From positions 1 to 11,529 of the forward strand of contig JAPOQV010000591.1 in assembly GCA_026710565.1 (NCBI GenBank): a stretch of DNA of 11,529 bases, written 5' to 3'. Below are positions 1 through 8,117 of the stretch, piece by piece. A program made the translations under genes and the position numbers. This DNA comes from Spirochaetaceae bacterium. Lineage in GTDB: Bacteria > Spirochaetota > Spirochaetia > SZUA-6 > Bin103. Each line of letters starts with the position of its first letter. Position 1 is the first letter of the stretch. The notes below the pieces were generated by a model that was not told the origin of the DNA, did not search any database, and worked only from the letters and a program-made list of their open reading frames with translations.

Positions 1-252
1 GCCGCGTCCGCGGGGGGCGGGGGGGTGGGGGCGGGGGGGGCCGGCCCCGACCCCCTGCCGAGGGCCCGGCTCGACGCCGCGGGGTTGGCCGGCCGGCTGC
101 GGGCCGTGCTAGCCTCGCCGCCGATGCGGGAGCGGGCCGCCGACCTGGGCGCACGGCTGCGCGCCGAGGACGGCGTGGCGGCGGCGGTGGAAGTGATCGA
201 CCGCCACCTGGCGGGAGCGCCGGGGCCGCGCCCGGAGACGGCAGATGGTTGA
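1..252 (+). CDS. GT1/UGT-type glycosyltransferase, C-terminal fragment (5' end outside window)
   Basis: Frame 1 is open from the left edge to the TGA at 250-252, so this is the tail of a longer gene. The visible tail has the order GxGPxPLPR (GAGPDPLPR, codons 14-22), a helix with LAGRLRAVL, then RAADLGARLRAEDGVAAAVEVI. This matches the end of GT1-family UGT-like enzymes, such as sterol-glucosyltransferase or MGT-like proteins, which transfer sugar from a nucleotide sugar to a lipid or small acceptor. The donor-binding and acceptor domains lie outside the window, so the substrate cannot be told. The first 14 codons are almost all Gly/Ala from a G-rich run, unlike the family, and may be unreliable sequence at the edge. 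The gene overlaps the next glycosyltransferase by 8 nt, so the two are very likely co-translated. An internal GTG at 25 is not a credible start. Confidence 0.7.
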   Translation, partial: AASAGGGGVGAGGAGPDPLPRARLDAAGLAGRLRAVLASPPMRERAADLGARLRAEDGVAAAVEVIDRHLAGAPGPRPETADG

Positions 253-1018
253 ACCGGCCGAGCCGGCTCAGTGTTCACGGGTGCCCCGCCGGCTCCACCA
301 GATCTGGATCCAGGGCCAGGAGCAGATGCCGGCACGGCTGGTCGAGCTGCAGCGCACCTGGCGGAAGCTCAATCCCGGCCACGAGTACCGCCTCTGGGAC
401 GAGCCGGCGCTGCGCGGGCTGATCGCGGCCCGCCACGCCTGGTTCCTGCCGACGTGGGACGGCTACCGGTACCTGCACCAGCGGGCGGACGCCGGCCGGC
501 TGTTCGTGCTGTACGAGCAGGGCGGCTTCTATGCCGACGTGGACGCGCGGGCGCTGCGCCCGCTCGACGAGCTGACGGCGATGGTCCCGGACGCGCGGGT
601 GATCGCCTCGGAGCTGCCGTTCGCGGGGCTGGACCGCACCCTGATCGCGCTGGCGTGCGGGACGAGCCGGCTGATCACCAACGCGATCATGGGCATGGAG
701 CCCGGGCTGCAAGAGTGGCTGGAGGTGCTGCGGCGGCTGCCGGGGCGCTCGACGTTCCTGCGGTTCCACAAGGAGCTGTCGATAGCGTTCGGCACCGGCC
801 CCATGTTCCTCTCCGGGGCCGTCGACCGCGCGTTTGCCGGCTGCCGGGGACACGTTGCGATCATGCCGGCGCGCCTGTTCGAGCGCCGGCTTGGCTACCA
901 GCCCTACTTTCCCGCGCCGCCCGACGCGTTCATGGACCACCTGATGGACGCGTCCTGGCACTCGCCGTGGCTGCAACGCCTGCTGAAGCTGTACTACGGC
1001 TTGCTGCACCGCGGCTGA
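245..1018 (+). CDS. GT32-like glycosyltransferase with DXD motif (Gly_transf_sug family)
   Basis: A protein of 257 aa. It has the hallmarks of the DXD-containing sugar-transferase family related to yeast Och1 and the TcdA/TcdB catalytic domain: VPRRLHQIWI at about residues 13-22, YRLWD at 48-52, RADAGRLFVLYEQGG at 80-94, then YADVD (DXD = Asp98-Val-Asp100), which binds the metal and nucleotide sugar. GTGPMFLSGAV (183-193) and a C-terminal HLMDASWH (232-239) also fit the family. There is no signal peptide; the C-terminal LLKLYYGLL is mildly hydrophobic and might touch the membrane. The ATG at 245 is supported by GGAG at 234-237 with a 7-nt spacer and by the 8-nt overlap with the upstream glycosyltransferase, which implies translational coupling. 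The donor and acceptor sugars are unknown. Its 3' end overlaps the convergent exporter gene by 89 nt. Confidence 0.85.
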   Translation: MVEPAEPAQCSRVPRRLHQIWIQGQEQMPARLVELQRTWRKLNPGHEYRLWDEPALRGLIAARHAWFLPTWDGYRYLHQRADAGRLFVLYEQGGFYADVDARALRPLDELTAMVPDARVIASELPFAGLDRTLIALACGTSRLITNAIMGMEPGLQEWLEVLRRLPGRSTFLRFHKELSIAFGTGPMFLSGAVDRAFAGCRGHVAIMPARLFERRLGYQPYFPAPPDAFMDHLMDASWHSPWLQRLLKLYYGLLHRG

Positions 1019-3311
1019 CCGGGCGCTGCGCCGGGAAGCGACAGGTCAGCAGCGCCGGCAGCACGGTCAGCGCGCCCGCCGTGGTCGCCGCGATGGCAAT
1101 GCTCAACAGCAGCCCGAATCGGCCGACCGGCACGAAGGTCGATCCCACCAGCGCCAGCAGCCCGAAGCAGATCGCCCCGGAGGTGACCAGGATCGGGCAG
1201 CCGGCATGGGCGACCGCCGCGCGCACGGCGTGCTCGCGCCCGGCGCCGTGATTGCGCTCGCGCTTGTACCAGACCAAGAGGTGCAGCGCGTCGTCGATGC
1301 CGATGCCGATCGCCAGGCTGGCCACCATCACCGAAAGCGCGTCGAACGGCACTCCGGCGGCGGCCATCAGCGCCGCCGTGGCCATGATCCCGATCGCCAG
1401 CGGCGCCACCGCGGCCAGCCCCAGGAGGATCGAGCGCAGCGCGATCGCGGTCAGCACCACCACCAGCACCGCGCTGGAGAGCGCGGTGATGATCTGGTCG
1501 CGCCGCAGCAACTCGGAAAGCCGCAGCCCGAACATGCTCCAGCCCCACAGGTCCGAGCGTACCTCCGGCAACGTGTCGGCCACCGCCTCGCGGACGAAGG
1601 ATGCCAGTTCGGCCGTTCCGGCTTCGTACAGGTAGCCGCCGCCACCGCCGTCCATCACCCACAGGCGGCTGGTCAGGGTCGTCGCGCCGTCGCCGAGGCC
1701 GGGGCCGGAGCGGGCCGCGGCCGACAGCGTGCTCATGCGCGCCGCCAGCTCGATCAGCGGCCGGTCGGCCGCCGTCAGGGGACCGGGTGGCTCGCCGCCG
1801 GCGGCCGCGCGCCGTAGCGCCGCCAGGCTGGTGGTGAAGGAGGAGATGTGGCTCACGTCCTGATGCGCGGACAGCCGCGCTTCCAGTTCATCCACGGCTG
1901 ACAGCACGTGCGGACGCGTGAAGTACCGCACGGTGTCGTCAGGGGCCTGCAGGGTGAGGTTGAGGTCGATGAAGCTCCCGAACTCGCGCATGAACTCGGC
2001 GTTGGCGGCCACCGCTTCGCTCTCGCCGCGCACGTGTCCGGCGAAGTCGGTCTCATAGCGGACCGCCGGCAGCGCCACGACGAACAGGACCAGCACCAGC
2101 GCCGCGCCGGCCAGGGCCGCGCGCGGCGCGCCGGTAAGGGTCACCGCGAACCGCTGCAGCACCGAGAGCACGGCACCGGGCCGGCCCGGCTCCGCTTCGG
2201 GATCGTGCCGTCGGTGCAGTTGGTGGAGCGCCGCCGGCAGCACGGTCAGGCAGAGCAGCGCGCCGATGCCCACGCCGGCGGCCGATATCAGGGCGAACTC
2301 GCGCAGGCGCGGAATGCTCGACAGCAGCAGCGTGAGAAGCCCCGCGATCGTGGTCAGCGCGGCCAGCGCCACCGGCCGGATGACCTCCGCCGTGGCCGGG
2401 AGCACGTCGCCGGGGCGGCGCCCGAAGCGGAACGCCAGGTGCACGCCATACGAGCTGGTCAACGCCAGCACCAGGATCGGCACCACCAGCGTGATGATCG
2501 CGATCGGCACGCCGGTGAGGCTCATCAGTCCGGTCGCCCAGATGGCGGCGCTGGCGGCCACGGCGACCACCGACAGCGACACCGGCAGCCGTCCCAGGGC
2601 CGCAAGCAGCGTCAGGATGACCACGCCCGCCGCGAGCAGCCCCAGGATCGGCGGGTCGCGGTTGAGCGCGGCCAGCGTGGCCTGGTGCAGCGGTATCCAG
2701 CCGGCCAGCGTCACCTCGTAGTGCTCGCGCAGCCCGTCGAGGGCCGGCTCGATCGACGTCAGGAACTCCTGGTAGTCCGGGATCACGGTGACCGCGTACA
2801 CCAGGGACAGAGCCGTCCCGTCGGCGGCCAGCACCAGGTTGCGCGCCTCCGGGGCGTCACGGAACGCCAAGCGGACGCCCTCGGCCTCGGCCTCCGTGGC
2901 CGGCGCGCGTCCGTCCGGAAGCGCCGGAGCGAGCTGCAGCCGGCCGCCTTCGAGGCGGAACGCCGGCAGGTTCAGGGGCGTCACGGATGAGACCACGAGC
3001 GCATGCGCGGAGATGGCGCGGTCCGCCTCCGCCAGCCCCTGCAGCGAGCTTACGGCGAACGGCTCGTCGGCGCGCAGCATGAGGATCAGGTAGTTGAGGT
3101 CCTTGTCCTCCTGTCCGTGGGTGTCGAACAGGCGCTGCGCGTCGTCGTCGCGCGGCAGCAGCCGCACCACCTCCGGATCGATGCGCACGCCCAGGGCGGC
3201 AAGCCCGAGGGCAACCGTGATCGCCACCCAGACCACGATGATCGTCCGGGAGTGACGGAGAATGGCAGAGGCCGCACGCAGGGAGCGTTCGGACGGACGG
3301 GCTGCTGTCAC
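930..3311 (-). CDS. RND-superfamily exporter, MMPL/HAE3-like (COG1033-type)
   Basis: A 793-aa integral membrane protein made of two similar halves, as in RND permeases. Each half has one N-terminal membrane helix (about 22-42 and 397-417), a large periplasmic loop (about 43-218 and 418-605), then a block of five helices (about 219-362 and 606-757). The loops between helices carry SSYGVHLAFRFGRR (286-299) and GIGIDDALHLLVWYKRER (669-686), the usual position of the conserved acidic helix in sterol-sensing-like RND modules. Such proteins export hydrophobic or amphiphilic molecules using the proton gradient. The cargo here is unknown; HpnN-like hopanoid transport is one possibility among several. 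The start is GTG at 3311, because a stop lies just upstream and there is no later ATG or GTG before the first helix; no Shine-Dalgarno sequence is visible. The last 35 residues are a low-complexity Ala/Ser/Arg tail that runs into the convergent glycosyltransferase gene. Confidence 0.88.
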   Translation of the reverse strand: MTAARPSERSLRAASAILRHSRTIIVVWVAITVALGLAALGVRIDPEVVRLLPRDDDAQRLFDTHGQEDKDLNYLILMLRADEPFAVSSLQGLAEADRAISAHALVVSSVTPLNLPAFRLEGGRLQLAPALPDGRAPATEAEAEGVRLAFRDAPEARNLVLAADGTALSLVYAVTVIPDYQEFLTSIEPALDGLREHYEVTLAGWIPLHQATLAALNRDPPILGLLAAGVVILTLLAALGRLPVSLSVVAVAASAAIWATGLMSLTGVPIAIITLVVPILVLALTSSYGVHLAFRFGRRPGDVLPATAEVIRPVALAALTTIAGLLTLLLSSIPRLREFALISAAGVGIGALLCLTVLPAALHQLHRRHDPEAEPGRPGAVLSVLQRFAVTLTGAPRAALAGAALVLVLFVVALPAVRYETDFAGHVRGESEAVAANAEFMREFGSFIDLNLTLQAPDDTVRYFTRPHVLSAVDELEARLSAHQDVSHISSFTTSLAALRRAAAGGEPPGPLTAADRPLIELAARMSTLSAAARSGPGLGDGATTLTSRLWVMDGGGGGYLYEAGTAELASFVREAVADTLPEVRSDLWGWSMFGLRLSELLRRDQIITALSSAVLVVVLTAIALRSILLGLAAVAPLAIGIMATAALMAAAGVPFDALSVMVASLAIGIGIDDALHLLVWYKRERNHGAGREHAVRAAVAHAGCPILVTSGAICFGLLALVGSTFVPVGRFGLLLSIAIAATTAGALTVLPALLTCRFPAQRPVSRGAASRSTASAGVAATASARTRPSGGP

Positions 3312-3375
3312 GGTGGAGCGATTGTCAATATACCCTTATATTTCGTGTCGGCCGAACGTTCGGTCACCGATTTCC
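3312..3375. promoter_or_regulatory. Divergent control region between RND exporter and sucC
   Basis: A 64-nt gap between divergent genes. It contains the only AT-rich patch in the neighbourhood (3321-3343), with TATATT at 3337-3342 as a possible -10 for sucC and, on the other strand, TATATT at 3333-3328 as a possible -10 for the exporter. No good -35 is present at 16-18 nt spacing for either, so the exact promoter assignment is uncertain. Between the AT-rich patch and the sucC ATG lies CCGAACGTTCGG (3352-3363), a perfect 12-bp palindrome in the position of an operator downstream of the sucC -10. Confidence 0.5.
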
Positions 3376-4560
<1,185 letters not shown>

Positions 4561-4573
4561 TGGGGGTCCCGAC

Positions 4574-5434
4574 ATGCCTGTCCTGATCGACCGGACCACC
4601 CGGGTGATCGTGCAGGGCATCACCGGCAATCACGGCCGTTTCCACACCGGCCAGATGATCGAGTACGGCACCGACGTGGCCGGCGGCACGCGGCCCGGCA
4701 AGGGCGGGGAAACGATCCTGGAGCGGCCGATCTTCGACACCGTGGCCGAGGCGCGCGAGCGCACCGGCGCCGACTGCAGCGTCATCTTCGTGCCGCCGCC
4801 GCTGGCCGCCGACGCCATCCTGGAGGCCGTGGACGCGGGCATCCGGCTGGTGGTCTGCATCACGGAGGGGATCCCGATCCGGGACATGCAGCTCGTGCGG
4901 GCGCGCGTCGACCGCGGCGCCAGCCGCCTGCTCGGCCCCAACTGCCCGGGGCTGCTGACCCCGGCTGCGAGCAAGGTGGGCATCATGCCGGGGACGATCG
5001 CCTCACCCGGAAGCGTGGGCGTGGTGTCGCGCAGCGGCACCCTGACCTACGAGGCGGTGTACGCCCTGACCGAGCGGGGCATCGGCCAGTCCACCTGCAT
5101 CGGCATCGGCGGCGACCCCGTGAACGGCACCGACTTCATCGACGTGCTGGAGCTGTTCGAGCGCGACGCCGGGACCGACCGGGTGGTGCTGATCGGCGAG
5201 ATCGGCGGCACCGACGAGCAGCGCGCCGCCGACTACATCCGGCGCGAGATGTCCAAGCCGGTGGTGGCCTTCATCGCCGGACGGATGGCACCGGAAGGCA
5301 AGACCATGGGCCACGCCGGCGCGCTGGTGGAGGGGGCCGAGGGGTCGGCCGGCGACAAGATCGACGCCCTCCGTTCCGCGGGCGCCCGCATCGCCACCCA
5401 CCCGGAAGAGATCCCCGACCTGGTCGGCGGCTGA
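4574..5434 (+). CDS. sucD: Succinyl-CoA ligase alpha subunit
   Basis: A 286-aa alpha subunit that carries the CoA-binding Rossmann domain and the catalytic phosphohistidine. Visible landmarks are [15 protein letters not shown] (11-25), GGTRPGKGG (37-45), TEGIP (97-101), GPNCPG (121-126), SRSGTLTYE (152-160), [11 protein letters not shown] (178-188) and the active-site GHAGAL (246-251), in which His247 is the residue transiently phosphorylated. The start is set at the ATG at 4574: the protein then aligns with the family from its first residues, and GGGGGT at 4562-4567 gives a near-consensus ribosome site. An in-frame start at 4487 would lie inside sucC and add 29 residues unlike the family. 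The gene lies 13 nt after the sucC stop, so the two form one operon and one enzyme complex. Confidence 0.94.
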   Translation: MPVLIDRTTRVIVQGITGNHGRFHTGQMIEYGTDVAGGTRPGKGGETILERPIFDTVAEARERTGADCSVIFVPPPLAADAILEAVDAGIRLVVCITEGIPIRDMQLVRARVDRGASRLLGPNCPGLLTPAASKVGIMPGTIASPGSVGVVSRSGTLTYEAVYALTERGIGQSTCIGIGGDPVNGTDFIDVLELFERDAGTDRVVLIGEIGGTDEQRAADYIRREMSKPVVAFIAGRMAPEGKTMGHAGALVEGAEGSAGDKIDALRSAGARIATHPEEIPDLVGG

Positions 5435-5446
5435 GCCGCGATACCG

Positions 5447-5467
5447 CCGGTGAGAAGACCTCGCCGG
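5447..5467 (+). other. Weak hairpin after sucD
   Basis: CCGGTGAG (5447-5454) can pair with CTCGCCGG (5460-5467) around a 5-nt loop, with one G-U pair. It starts 13 nt after the sucD stop. It has no following U-tract, so it may protect the mRNA 3' end or act in Rho-dependent ending, but it is not a canonical intrinsic terminator and could be chance at this GC content. Confidence 0.3.
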
Positions 5468-5503
5468 GCGCAAAGGCGGCAGGGCGCGACGGCGTCAGGG
5501 CAT

Positions 5504-5545
5504 AAAAAAAGGCCCCTGGGTAAAGGAGGTGAAACCCCAGGGGCC
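5504..5545 (-). terminator. Intrinsic terminator of the peptidase-gltS operon
   Basis: Read on the minus strand, GGCCCCTGGG (5545-5536) pairs perfectly over 10 bp with CCCAGGGGCC (5520-5511) and is followed directly by seven Ts (5510-5504). It lies 57 nt downstream of the gltS stop. The 15-nt loop reads GTTTCACCTCCTTTA, which contains TCACCTCCTTTA, a 12-nt match to the anti-Shine-Dalgarno 3' end of bacterial 16S rRNA. On the plus strand the hairpin has no U-tract, so it should end only leftward transcripts efficiently, though it could slow read-through from sucCD. Confidence 0.88.
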
Positions 5546-5565
5546 CGAAGGCGAGATGTCCTTCG
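5546..5565 (-). other. Small hairpin abutting the terminator
   Basis: CGAAGG (5546-5551) and CCTTCG (5560-5565) form a perfect 6-bp stem with an 8-nt loop. It abuts the 10-bp terminator stem with no gap, so the two could stack coaxially in the gltS 3' UTR. Between it and the gltS stop the sequence turns AT-rich (about 5566-5586), which is unusual here. Confidence 0.5.
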
Positions 5566-5602
5566 TGTAGGTAATAAATCAAACAACCCCGCCACGGTTC
5601 GG

Positions 5603-7000
5603 TTACACGGCGCGGCGCGATTTCTCGGACCGGCCGTTCCAGGCCGCCTCGGGCCGCCGCCGGCCACCGCGTCCGATCAGCATCCGCAAGGCGGCGGCGA
5701 TCGCCAGCGCGTAGGCCGCCAGCACGGCGGCAGGCACCCATGCGCCGCCGCCCGTGGCGGGAACGTTCAGGACCAGGATCATCGGGATCGCCAGGAAGAA
5801 GGTGAGCCCGGAGGCGTAGCAGTAGTCGGCGGCTGCCGGCGTGCGCAGCTCCGGATCGACCACCCGCACCAGGGCGATGCCCGTGGTGATCGTGCCGGTC
5901 AGGCTGCCGTAGAACATCAGCAGCCGTGCGAACGAATGGTCGGCGAACATGCGCGGCGTGATCCAGATCAGCGACGCCAGGGTCAGACCGCCGATCAGGA
6001 GCGCGAATCCCGCCAGCACCAGCCAGTACTCGGCGATGACCCCGACCGCGATCGACGCCAGCCCGGCGGCGATCATGAAGTCGACGGCGCCGCCGGCGAC
6101 CCGCGTCAGCCCGCCGCCGTCGAGCAGGTGGGCAAGGCCGAGCCGCTCGGCCAGCGCGCGCACGGCCAGCGCCGCCAGCAGCCCGAATATGAAGGCGATG
6201 CCCCACAGGTTGTCCGCCAGCTCGCTCCCCGCCGGACCGACGAGGGCCAGCAGCTCCGTGATCCCGGTCAGCAGGCCGTAGCTGGCCAGGTACACTGCGA
6301 ACACGATCGCCAGCCACAGAGACAGCGAATCGATCGCGTCCGGATCCGTGCGTTGCCGGGCGCCTTCCGGTCCCGCGTCCCGCGCGTCCAGCAGGCCGGT
6401 GCGCCGGCCGTAACCGGGCGGAGGCTCGATCCACCCGCGCGCGATCGCGGCGTTGATCAGCAGCACGCCGCCCACGCAGGCCAGCAGGAAGCCGAGCGCC
6501 CCGAACGTGAGTCCGATGCTGCCGGCGCCGGCGAAGCCCAGCCGCTCCCAGCCCGAGCCGATCGCGAACGCCTGGCCAGGGCCCAGGGAGAAGCCGATCG
6601 CCGCCAGGAACCCGAAGCTCGGAAAGAGCCCCGGCAGAAGCGTCCCGATCAGCGCGAAGGTGAGCAGCAGGCCGGCCAGCCCCTGCAGGGTCATCTGCGA
6701 CAGGATCACGGCCGCGGAACCCGTGATCGCCCTGGCGCGGCGGCGGGTGGTCGAACGCAGGCCGAGCGCGATGATCGCCAGGTTGAGCAGGTGGTAGGTG
6801 AGCTGCTCGACGCCGCCGGTGCCATGCCCGGCGAGCGGCGCCACCCAGTTGTAGAACGGGAACAGCAGCACGCCGGCGGTCAGGGCGTTGGGGATCAGGA
6901 AGCGCTGCAGCACCCGGAGGCGCGCGCGCGCGGCGGTCGCGGCCGCCAGCGCCGCGCCGATCAGGCCGAGGTCGACCAGCAGCGGCCAGGAAAGGTTCAC
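5603..7000 (-). CDS. gltS: Sodium:glutamate symporter, ESS family (GltS-like)
   Basis: A polytopic membrane protein of 465 aa that resembles the ESS family of Na+-coupled glutamate transporters. It is longer than E. coli GltS (about 400 aa). About ten to twelve hydrophobic segments are arranged as two inverted-repeat halves split by a charged cytoplasmic stretch (about 188-225). Each half has a Gly-rich re-entrant motif where the family binds substrate and sodium: GFSLGPGQAFAIG (136-148) in the first and YGSLTGTITTGIAL (364-377) in the second. The TGTxxTG form recalls the homologues in spirochaetes. The start is GTG at 7000; no strong Shine-Dalgarno is seen, but it lies only 13 nt after the peptidase stop, so coupling is likely. 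An intrinsic terminator follows the gene. Transport of glutamate rather than a related dicarboxylic amino acid is inferred from the family. Confidence 0.82.
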   Translation of the reverse strand: MNLSWPLLVDLGLIGAALAAATAARARLRVLQRFLIPNALTAGVLLFPFYNWVAPLAGHGTGGVEQLTYHLLNLAIIALGLRSTTRRRARAITGSAAVILSQMTLQGLAGLLLTFALIGTLLPGLFPSFGFLAAIGFSLGPGQAFAIGSGWERLGFAGAGSIGLTFGALGFLLACVGGVLLINAAIARGWIEPPPGYGRRTGLLDARDAGPEGARQRTDPDAIDSLSLWLAIVFAVYLASYGLLTGITELLALVGPAGSELADNLWGIAFIFGLLAALAVRALAERLGLAHLLDGGGLTRVAGGAVDFMIAAGLASIAVGVIAEYWLVLAGFALLIGGLTLASLIWITPRMFADHSFARLLMFYGSLTGTITTGIALVRVVDPELRTPAAADYCYASGLTFFLAIPMILVLNVPATGGGAWVPAAVLAAYALAIAAALRMLIGRGGRRRPEAAWNGRSEKSRRAV

Positions 7001-7013
7001 CGTTCGGGGGGTG

Positions 7014-8117
7014 TCAGCCGTCGCGCTCCAGCGGGCGGAGGGACTTCGGCGCGTGGATGAGCGTGCGGACCCCGTCGGCGGTCACCAGCATATCGTCCTC
7101 CACGCGCACGCCGCCGCGCAGGCCGGGGCCGTACACCCCGGGCTCGACGGTGATGACGTCACCTTCGGCAAGGAGGCCGTCCGGCCACGCCGGGTTGAGG
7201 TAGGGCGGCTCGTGCGGGCAGAGGCCGATGCCGTGGCCGAGGTGGTGGAACATGCCGCCGGGCACGACTTCGTCCATGCGCTCGCGCGCCAGGTTGAACA
7301 GGTCGACGCAGGCCACTCCCGGCCGCGCCATCCGCTTGACTTCCGCCAGCGTGTCGACGGCCTGCTGGTGCGCCCTGACCTGCTCGTCGCTGGGCGAGGT
7401 CACCGCGAACACGCGCGAGGCGTCGGCGTAGTAGCCGCGGTAGTTGACGCCCAGGTCCAGGATCCACAGCTCGTCCGCGCGCGCCGGCCGCCGCCGCGGC
7501 GGTCCGCCGGGCGACCCGCACTGGAAGTCCTGCCCGAACCGCAGCGGCAGCTCGCCGGCCTCCTCCACCACCGCGGCGGACAGCTCGCTGTAGAGGGCGA
7601 GCTCGTCCAGGCCCGGCTCGATGACCTGGGCGGCGCGGGCGTAGGCGGCGTCGACGCAGCGCGCGGCGGCCTGGATCAGCTCGACCTCGTCAGGGTCCTT
7701 GCGCCTGCGCAGGTTCAGCAGGTCGGGCGTCACGTCCGCGAAGGCGGCCTCCATGCGCTGCAGCACGGCGGCGCCGAGCACCCCCTGGTCAAGGCCCACG
7801 CGGCGGGCGCCGGCAAGCTCCGGGGCGAGCAGCGCCGCGATGCCGTCCGCCTGGTCCAGGCGGATCGTCGCGTTGGACTGCGCCTCGGCGACGCGCACAT
7901 CGTCCACGGTGGCGCCGTCGGAGCGCGGCTCGCTGGTGGCCAGCACCGAGCGGTCGGCGCCGATCGCCACCGCCCCGAGCGCGAACCACGGGGGCAGGCA
8001 GCCGGTGACGTAGTAGACGTGGCAGGGATCGGTGAGCAGCAGCAGGTCCAGCTCGCGGTCGGCCAGAATCGAGCGCACGCGGTCGAGGCGTCGGGAACAG
8101 CCATCCAGGGTCAGCAT
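7014..8117 (-). CDS. M24B-family Xaa-Pro peptidase (PepP/PepQ-like)
   Basis: A 367-aa cytoplasmic aminopeptidase or dipeptidase of the pita-bread fold, predicted to cleave the bond before proline using two metal ions. It has an N-terminal creatinase-like domain (about 1-135) and the M24 catalytic domain (about 140-360). All five metal ligands are in place: Asp221 (WILDLGVNYRG), Asp232 (YADASRVF), His295 (HHLGHGIG), Glu325 (TVEPGVY) and Glu340 (VRVEDDM). The HEPPY motif (302-306) is also present. The start is the ATG at 8117; there is no Shine-Dalgarno, and a -10-like TAGACT lies 6 nt upstream, which would suit a leaderless transcript. It is the first gene of an operon with gltS. An aminopeptidase P, a prolidase or a related M24 hydrolase are all possible; the sequence does not separate them. 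Confidence 0.88.
   Translation of the reverse strand: MLTLDGCSRRLDRVRSILADRELDLLLLTDPCHVYYVTGCLPPWFALGAVAIGADRSVLATSEPRSDGATVDDVRVAEAQSNATIRLDQADGIAALLAPELAGARRVGLDQGVLGAAVLQRMEAAFADVTPDLLNLRRRKDPDEVELIQAAARCVDAAYARAAQVIEPGLDELALYSELSAAVVEEAGELPLRFGQDFQCGSPGGPPRRRPARADELWILDLGVNYRGYYADASRVFAVTSPSDEQVRAHQQAVDTLAEVKRMARPGVACVDLFNLARERMDEVVPGGMFHHLGHGIGLCPHEPPYLNPAWPDGLLAEGDVITVEPGVYGPGLRGGVRVEDDMLVTADGVRTLIHAPKSLRPLERDG

Noticed and set aside
1908..2990. Long plus-strand frame inside the exporter gene
   Set aside because: Gln/Arg/His-rich shadow translation opposite a convincing RND protein; no ribosome site or recognisable domain.
5521..5570. Plus-strand TAAAGGAGGTGA followed by a tiny ORF (ATG at 5556, MSFV, stop)
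   Set aside because: The ATG is 26 nt beyond the GGAGG, too far for use, and the ORF has only four codons. The sequence is better explained as the terminator loop.
5450..7060. 536-codon plus-strand frame opposite gltS
   Set aside because: Highly charged low-complexity composition and lies antisense to a clear transporter; no family signature.
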